The notes under the pieces were generated by a model that did not search any database, was not told the origin of the DNA, and saw only the letters and a program-made list of their open reading frames with translations. Positions 57,661 to 64,000 of a DNA stretch of 64,000 bases are shown in pieces. The stretch is from Magnolia sinica (taxonomy: Eukaryota; Streptophyta; Magnoliopsida; Magnoliales; Magnoliaceae), in contig NC_080587.1 in the NCBI RefSeq assembly GCF_029962835.1, positions 56,201,528 to 56,265,527 of the forward strand. Direction: 5' to 3'. Within the stretch, counting starts at the first letter, position 1. Every line of letters starts with the position of its first letter. A program made the translations under genes and the position numbers.

Positions 57661-57758
57661 TCTGCTATTGTTGTTGCCGTTCTATTGCTGTCGCTACGAC
57701 CAGCTCTTCTGCTGTAAGGTATCTCCTTCATTGGTGTGGTTTACATCACTTCAGATCT

Positions 57759-58262
57759 ATGGACAAAGACGCCCCACGATATAGTTTCGATGGTACCAAC
57801 TACAACTATGGGTCATCCACTTTCAGAGTTTCCTCAAGAGTCGTAGTTTGTGGGGACTAATTGATGGATCTGTTATTGTCCCCACTTCTATAAATACCAA
57901 AAAAAAGGCTGAGTGAGAAATTAAAAATGGACGGATTATTACCTGGATTCTCGATTCGGTCGATCGGTCAATAGTTGTTGGCCTTACGCCACATCGCACT
58001 ACTAGGGCAATGTGGGAGCATCTTCAGACAATTTATCAACCGAGAAATGCGGCTTAATTATACCGTCTGGAACAAGATCTACTTCACCTTACTCAGGGTG
58101 ACAAAAGTATTCAAACATTCTACTCTACAATTGTTGCAATCTGGACAGAAATGGCTATGATGGATCCGAAATTTTCTCATGACTTTAAGATATTCCAAAC
58201 CATGCACGATAATAGGCAAGTTCGACAGTTTCTTATGAAGCTGCGTCCGGAATCTGAAACAA
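57759..58262 (+). pseudogene. Copia gag, 5' part (third element, truncated)
   Basis: Starts MDKDAPRYSFDGTNYNYGSS. After a frameshift near 57840 it gives SLWGLIDGSVIVPTS, ITWILDSVDRSIVVGL, TTRAMWEHLQTIYQPRN, then after a stop YRLEQDLLHLTQGD, QTFYSTIVAIWTEM and RQVRQFLMKLRPE. This is the N-terminal gag (UBN2-type) of a Retrofit/Ale-like Copia element. It ends abruptly at 58262 with no pol behind it. Confidence 0.8.
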
Positions 58263-58466
58263 CTATTAAAAAATTTTCATTTTCTTTTACCAAACAACAA
58301 ATCTGAAAATAGATCATAACCTCTCAAGAAAATCTTGTTAAAAAACAAGCAAGGAAAATAATGTCCCCTTTCCCATAATTTTTTAGAAATAAGCTTTTCT
58401 GAAAAACACTATTTCTTTTTCCATGCTTTCCTCGAATCGAAACAAGCCCCCAAGGCACTCGGTCAT

Positions 58467-58568
58467 GGCATTTGATTGCTATCATAGATTCATGTTAAAT
58501 CTTTGTATTCTCTTGTGTTCTCTTGTGTTTGCTTGGTGCCATTTGATTGCTATCATAGATCCATATAA
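58467..58568 (+). repeat. Short direct repeat, ATTTGATTGCTATCATAGAT
   Basis: The 20-mer plus a few flanking bases occurs near 58468 and 58541. Confidence 0.8.
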
Positions 58569-58582
58569 GTGTGATTCCGTAG

Positions 58583-58764
58583 ACCAAATCCCAACACTAT
58601 AGTTGGAGGTCATGGCATTTTGGCAATTAGTGAGTAGGTGAAGGGCACGTGGGATTTTTAACTTAAGGATCCAACCAAATCCCAACACTATAGTTGGAGG
58701 TCATGGCATTTTGGCAATTAGTGAGTAGGTGAAGGGCACCTGGGAATTTTAACTTAAGGATCCA
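58583..58764 (+). repeat. 91-bp tandem duplication
   Basis: 58583-58673 and 58674-58764, starting ACCAAATCCCAACACTATAG, with about two mismatches. Confidence 0.9.
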
Positions 58765-59120
58765 AATTCACCATTTTCAATCCCTGCGATTTTCACTATA
58801 GCAGTTGTATGTGGCAGCCTAGACTTCCAATCATGTGTAATCTGGAAACCTAGTTTGGTAACTTGGATTTTAAAAAGGCCACTTCGTAGGGAGGAGGACA
58901 AAGTAGTAATGACACTTGGAGAGGGTAGAAAATCTTCAAAATTTGCATCCTACTTTTTCAAAATAAAAAAATGGCCTTGTTGAGGATTTTCAATCGTACA
59001 AGCTTTGCAATCCACCAAAAATCCCGTGGGCCAAATAAAATAAAATCTTTGAATTTGATCTCAAATCCACGACTGCCTAAAATCTCTTCGGTAGATGATA
59101 TGACCATTAGAATGATTGTT
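58765..59120. other. Unassigned stretch
   Basis: Nothing recognised. Confidence 0.3.
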
Positions 59121-59122
59121 AA

Positions 59123-59123
<1 letters not shown>

Positions 59124-59160
<37 letters not shown>
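59124..59160. repeat. (GA)n microsatellite
   Basis: About 17 GA units. Confidence 0.95.
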
Positions 59161-59373
59161 CAAATTTCTAAATTCTTTCAAGGTTAGGATGATACAATCA
59201 CTGATGCTGCCATCATATGCATCCATCAGGTGCCACACTCACAGCTGATATCTGATAAGGCAACTCCTTTTTTCCTAGTGCTGTAAATAGCAATACAATG
59301 CAATGCCCATTGTAGATAACCACACCTTCTAGTACAAGGTCCATGTAGGTTTGGGTGGACCAGAACCAGTAAA

Positions 59374-59843
59374 TAGGGGCAGCAATGGATCAGGCTAGGC
59401 CTGGTCCAGCATCATCCCAATCAAGCCCTAGCTCCCTAAGACCTGATCAGGCCAGTACTGGTCCATGTGAGGAAAAGAGTGAAATTATTAAAGGTTTGAA
59501 ATGGTCCAAATCTAATAAATTTTCTAAGTATACCCTCAATCCACAAGGAGGCTCATCACATGGATGATTTTGTTTTGATAATAGACACATGACCCAGGGT
59601 CCAAAAAAAGCTTTTGACCTACACATGTAGGTTGCATGGAGATCTCACAAGTGTCTTGAAATTGCCCACTCATTTTTGTATAGTGACCCACTTGATTTGA
59701 TTAGGCCGAAGGGCCAGGCTCTTCATCATTGGCCCCCAGCTGGGACCGAACACCACGCCAAGATTTCAAGCCTGGCCCCACCCCTCAAGCCATGTTTAGG
59801 CTCTACAGGGCTGGACCAGCCAGCTAGCCGATTGCCACCCCAT
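59374..59843. mobile_element. Non-autonomous hAT element (MITE), 470 bp
   Basis: Ends TAGGGGCAGCAATGGATCAG and, on the other strand, ATGGGGTGGCAATCGGCTAG. Both are followed by CTGGTCCAGC. The flanks CCAGTAAA (59366-59373) and CCAGTAGG (59844-59851) agree at 6 of 8 bases as a hAT-type target duplication. The TAGGGGTGGCAA style is common in plant hAT elements. Confidence 0.7.
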
Positions 59844-59851
59844 CCAGTAGG

Positions 59852-60211
59852 GCAGGATTTATGCTCACAGACAGACGTGGGCTGATAGGTTCCCTCCTAT
59901 CAGGAAGGTGACTCACCAACAGGACAACCTAGTGGTAGTCCATGGCAGTTACCATTAGAAGGGCATTAGTTTAACTGGATTTGAGTCGAGTGCAATTAAC
60001 AACAGTAGCTTGGAATGATTAAGAGAGAGAAGACATTGTTGGAGGTGATGGATAAAAGATGCGGGGAAAAATGGATAGATTCATTAATGCACACCTAATG
60101 TTTTTCTCAATTTTTATCTTGTGAACAAAAAGCAGGGAACAAGAGATGATCCTCAATCTGAGAGAGAGAACTGTTGTTGATGGAACTGCAGATAAATATG
60201 CTTCCCGTCAA
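59852..60211. other. THO7 3' flank
   Basis: Downstream of the THO7 stop on the minus strand. No AATAAA within 200 bases that I can see. Confidence 0.35.
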
Positions 60212-62322
60212 TTAATCTACAGCCATCGCTTCTGAACCACCACTGGCATCTTCCATGCTATTCTTTCGCTCTTCCATTGCAATCCTCAGCTCCTCTGCTA
60301 AGTTCTTCTGCTCCTCCTCTATAGTATTCTGCAATTCATCTACCTGCCGAAATGGGGGGTACAAAAACAACACAAGATGAATCACTATTCATGATATTTT
60401 GATATCACACCCAGTCTTTCTAATGTTTTACTAAGCATTCGTCTTCCAAAGAGATGCTGACAAGATCAGCAGCCCGTAACCAATAGAATGGAAAAAGGGC
60501 CTGAGATAGTTGTGTGGTTTTAAAAGAATGGGTGCCGATCATTAGTTATATCCATGATTTTGATAGAAGGCGCACTCTGTCTGCAATGTAACGTGGGTCA
60601 TGGAGCTACCAAGAATCATGCCAGTTCAGTTTGAAATCGGATTGCGTACTGAGTAACTCAATACGCTTTTATCATACTGAGTAAACTCTGTTGGGCCCAC
60701 CATGCATGTATGCGGTTTATCCACGCTGTCCATCCATTTTCCAGCTCATTTTAGGGGTTGAGTCCAAAATTGAAGCATATCCAAAGCTCAAGCGGACCAC
60801 ACAACAGGAAACAGTGGGAATAATGATTTCTAACGTTGAAACCTTCCTAGGGCCCACAGTGATGTTTATTTGTCATCCAACCTGTTCATAAGATCACAAA
60901 GACATGGGTGAAGGGAAAACACAAATATCAGCTTGATCCAAAACTTCTGTGGATCTCAAGAATTTTTCAACGGTAGACGTTCAATTCACACTGTTTCCCA
61001 TGGTGTGGTCCACTTGAGCTTTGAATATGCTTCATTTTTGGATTCAAGCCCTAAAATTATATGGTAAAATGGATGGACAAAGTGGATAAAATACATAAAT
61101 CACGGTGGGCCCCACAGTTTATGCAGCAGAGTTACTCGATATGCAATCTGCTTCCGGTGAGGGTAGCAAAAACGCTGTAAAACTACTGTTAAATAAAAGT
61201 CATGAAAACAGAGGAATGCTGCCAAGGCCTGGTTGCAGGGATATCAAACTTAGGCACACATGGAAGCAAAGGCATACATGTGTGAGATACATAGGCTGTT
61301 CATCCAACTGACCCTCCATGTATGTTCCCTGACCCAAAATCAGGCCAGTTGGCTCGCCAGATGGGCCATGTGTATAAAAAAAATAAAAATGGACAGACAA
61401 AACTAATTGATGAATTAGTCCACATTCAACATTTGGACTAGAGTGGCTAGGTTTTTAAGTCAAGGAATGCGTATCCAGCTTGATGAATGGCTCAGATCAT
61501 GTACACGTGCACAAGTATCATTCGCATTCCTCTCTGGAATGGGGTTTAATGTAGAAACTTGTAAAATGTTCATCATCTGTACCTTTCAAAACCATTTTTG
61601 ACTGATAAACAAATTATGAAAAATGCATCAGAACCAAGATTATATTAAAATTAGAGCATCGACTATCATTTCCTATTAATTATATCCACAAGAAAACAGA
61701 CACTCTTAGATAAATGCGAAACCCAACTCACCACATGCAGCAGAAGAGAGAACTGCTTCTTCCGAAGCTCCAGTGTCCTTGACCCAGCAGCATTCTCAGC
61801 CTCCAAAGAAGCAATCTCCTTCTCAAGATCCGAGATAGTTTTCTGGGTCTCTGACCTTGGCGGCTGAAGACCAATCAATCTCCTGATTGCCTCACACTCC
61901 TCCTTGTGTTGCCTCTCAATCTTACTCTCCTCAAGTTGCCTCTTCAGATCTTCGATGTCAGCCTGCGCCTGCAAGATTTGACGATGTATTTCATCCTGCA
62001 GCTCATTGAAGTTCTCCTTCTCTCGAAGGTTTGCATCAATAACCGCCTTGCTCTTAAGGAGTGGCAGCTCAAAGGTGTTCATCTCCTGTAAAAAGGCTTT
62101 GTACAGCCTCTCGCAGTCACTGTAATTGTCAGCATCCTTCTCAATATCAAGGGCAAAAGACATGAATTTTTTCTGAAGCTTCTTCAGCGGAGGTTCGCCC
62201 CTTGTGGTTGTAGTCCGAGTGAGGAGGCGGTGTCTGATTATCACATCATCTTCACGAGGATCAAAAGCATAAGGTGGAAGCATCTCTTCTCTACCAGCAA
62301 CTTTTCTTCCTTTTACCAACAT
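60212..62322 (-). CDS. THO7: THO complex subunit 7 (2 coding exons, 240 aa)
   Basis: Exon 1 is 62322-61732 and exon 2 is 60343-60212. The intron (61731-60344, 1388 bp, GTGAGT...GGCAG) is phase 0 and joins SLLLHV to [12 protein letters not shown]. The start [13 protein letters not shown], then [55 protein letters not shown] and [10 protein letters not shown] match plant THO7 throughout; the length is as expected. Residues about 95-220 form long coiled coils used for assembly. Known: THO7 is a core part of THO/TREX, which packages nascent mRNA for nuclear export and in plants also affects small-RNA precursors. The ATG follows GAGCAG, so a 5'-leader intron may end there. The gene looks intact. 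Confidence 0.93.
60636..61157. repeat. Foldback element 17 (complete), in the THO7 intron
   Basis: The arms are long near-mirror copies. Left: ATCGGATTGCG, GAGTAAACTCTGTTGGGCCCA, TTATCCACGCTGTCCATCC, CCAAAGCTCAAGCGGACCAC, GGAAACAGTGGGAA. The right arm shows the reverse complements in reverse order, ending CAATCTGCTTCCGG. Each arm is about 250 bases, so the intron RNA could fold into a hairpin of that length. Confidence 0.85.
61158..61731. other. Remainder of the THO7 intron
   Basis: Ordinary AT-rich intron sequence; the ORFs here have no support. Confidence 0.6.
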
Positions 62323-62764
62323 CTGCTCAGGATAGTTTGTTCTATTAAAACCTGGCTAGGACAAGCATAGAGTGGTCAGATAAGCACATGACAAGATGAG
62401 CGAGTTAGGAGGTAGGCATACTGAACTAAATAACTACAATGAAACCATGGTTGTATACAGGGAAGTGCCCATAACATTAGAAACTGACACAGTCATGTAT
62501 GAAATTCAGTTCATCAATCAAGAGTAATGAAGAACACTATTATCAAAATATTAGATCACCACCTTTTTTTAATTTCACTTCTTTTATCAGTTATTTCACA
62601 CTTTTCTTTTCCATCTTTCTTTCTTTTCTTAATTTTGGAATTCACTAAATCCTTTGGAACTGGATAAAATGACAGGTAACACAAAAGCAACCTTTCTGTT
62701 TTTTTTTTCCTATACTTGAGGTTATTTTTCCTTGATTCCAGTTCAGTTGAATCTCTCAATCATA

Positions 62765-63110
62765 TTTTTTTGAAAGATGATAATTTCATTGGAAGGCCGA
62801 AGCCAAAATATACAAAAGAAAAAACAAAAAAGACAACAACACTACTACCAACCTGCCGGAAAAAAGGAAAAATCTATCCTCTCCCAACATCCATTCTATT
62901 ATAAACGATTTAGCCCTCCAAAAAACATCTAATGCTTTCCCCTTCTTGTTCATAAAACATCGGCCATTCCTTTACAGCCATAGAACCCATAATCCCGCTA
63001 AAACACTCAACCTCCATAACCTCTTTTCTGATTTCCCAATACCCCCACCATGCCAAACTAGAAGGAAAATGCTTTGGAAATCCTGGGTTCGACCTCTCAA
63101 TCATTTAATG
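62765..63110 (-). mobile_element. Probable 3' end of a LINE retroelement
   Basis: On the minus strand a frame with AWWGYWEIRKEVMEVECFSG, similar in style to the C-terminal zf-RVT region of plant L1 elements, is followed by TTTTGTATATTTTGGCTTCG...CCAATGAAATTATCATC and an A-run (T-run on plus at 62765). That is the usual plant L1 3' end. No target duplication checked. Confidence 0.4.
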
Positions 63111-63599
63111 ATACCACTTATTGAAATCTGTTTTTCATTAAACTCGGATGCTTTGATTCAAATAGATCCAAGCATGACAAGGAATCTATTCACAGCAACT
63201 GCAAAATCTCCTCATGATTTTTTGCAAGGATATTTGTGCAACCACGGATCGGCCGGCTAAGAAAGATTCTCTGAGAAGCACTTTTTGGACTTCTTCTATT
63301 TTATTTTATTTTATTTCTATTTCCTTTAATAGCATATTGCCATTTCATCCAAAAAAAAAAAAAAAACCCCCCCCCACAAAAGCCCCTCATTTCTTTTTTC
63401 AGGTTAAATCTCATACACTCATTGCAACATGCAATAGCCCATGGATGAATCCATTGTATGTGAAATTTTACATACAATCGTTTCATCCTCATCGTGTCAC
63501 ATTTCTAGGAAATTCGATCTGTGCAACAGGTCAACCTACAGCGTAGATCATCTGGTATGAAAAATCAAGCTATTCACTCATCGCGTGGTTGGACCTGTT

Positions 63600-63960
63600 C
63601 ATTGAATCATACGTGATACGTCTAGTGTTCGAATTATCTCCGATATTATCTTTATCTCTAGCTCAGCGATACTGATAACACTGGTAGCGATACCGATAAT
63701 GGTGGTAGTATGCATTGCTAAGTATCACCAACGTATCAATATCACTACTGTAATCTCCAATATTTTCAACCATGTAAATTCTAGGTGTCGCTTATATTGC
63801 CAATGCATCAATATCGCCAATGTATCACCAATATTTCCGACTATGTAAATTCTAGGTAATGCTTGTATCATAAGTGTATCGATGATATTTCAATAATATC
63901 GCCAACATATTGATATCATCAAAATTTTGTTTATTATAAAAAAAATATTTCAAATTTTTT
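63600..63960 (+). repeat. Diverged periodic repeat of CGATAY/ATATCGCC words
   Basis: Loose repetition of GTATCRCCAAT, CAATATCGCCAA and ATGTAAATTCTAGGT (63773 and 63844, period about 71). Confidence 0.6.
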
Positions 63961-64000
63961 TTTTTTTTCATGGGCACATGATTGTATGTAGTGTTCAATT

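Noticed and set aside
57277..57860. Overlapping Ala/Pro/Cys-rich open frames that look like coding sequence.
   Set aside because: They arise from the GC-rich tandem repeat in the Copia leader; all frames are open there and none matches a family.
56375..58450. Possible MITE with ends GCCTGTTCTGATTCATGGAAAG and inverted CTTGTTTCGATTCGAGGAAAG, split by the third Copia element.
   Set aside because: The ends agree only loosely and no target duplication is visible; not firm enough to list as a feature.
23715..61157. Regularly recurring GGGCCCACC words that might suggest a CRISPR-like or satellite array.
   Set aside because: Copies are dispersed, inverted within each element and irregularly spaced; they are mirrored arms of a transposon-like repeat.

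Overview
The window looks like nuclear DNA of a flowering plant. It is AT-rich, has GT-AG introns, holds two conserved plant housekeeping genes with all coding exons readable, and is otherwise dominated by degenerate LTR retrotransposons, hAT transposons and a high-copy foldback repeat whose core reads GGGCCCACC...ATCCAC...CCGTCCATCC. My impression, not proven here, is a magnoliid-type woody plant, because that foldback repeat is familiar from such genomes. There is no organellar, bacterial or CRISPR content.

Layout. 1-3.9 kb: 3' end of a Ty3/gypsy Tat/Retand-type element, with a broken antisense extra ORF and a forward LTR. 4.2-21.8 kb: a three-level nest. A minus-strand hAT transposase pseudogene is split by a minus-strand Athila-like, pol-less LTR element (4870-20329, 5-bp target duplication, tRNA-Asp primer site). 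That element is itself split by a minus-strand Copia/Sirevirus-like element (about 7787-17151, tRNA-Met primer site, several polypurine tracts) that keeps gag and protease but has another ORF where integrase/RT should be. 22-32 kb: the remaining upstream part of the hAT, tandem duplications, foldback repeats and a 3.7-kb LTR-like block flanked by a perfect 237-bp direct duplication that cuts a hAT MITE.

31.9-37.5 kb: a three-exon plus-strand gene for a PUX2-like UBX/PUB protein (467 aa), a CDC48 cofactor. 39.4-40.8 kb: remnant of a small LTR element. 41.3-54.5 kb: a second minus-strand Copia element (gag, protease, integrase, RT, RNase H, all decayed), broken by a 3.2-kb terminal-inverted-repeat element full of foldback modules and by a 3.6-kb LTR-like insertion flanked by a duplicated stretch of gag. 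54.6-58.3 kb: a hAT scrap flanked by a 55-bp direct duplication, a foldback copy, a degenerate minisatellite and the start of a third, plus-strand Copia element. 60.2-62.3 kb: a two-exon minus-strand gene for THO complex subunit 7 (240 aa), with a foldback copy inside its intron. 62.8-64 kb: a probable LINE tail and a diverged periodic repeat.

The two genes do not form a pathway together: PUX2 works with the CDC48 segregase, THO7 in mRNA export complexes. The unusual content is structural: about 17 foldback copies that could form long hairpins, and three independent insertions each flanked by a long direct duplication (237, about 127 and 55 bp), which points to staggered-break repair rather than ordinary integration. 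All coordinates, alignments and identities were worked out by eye.
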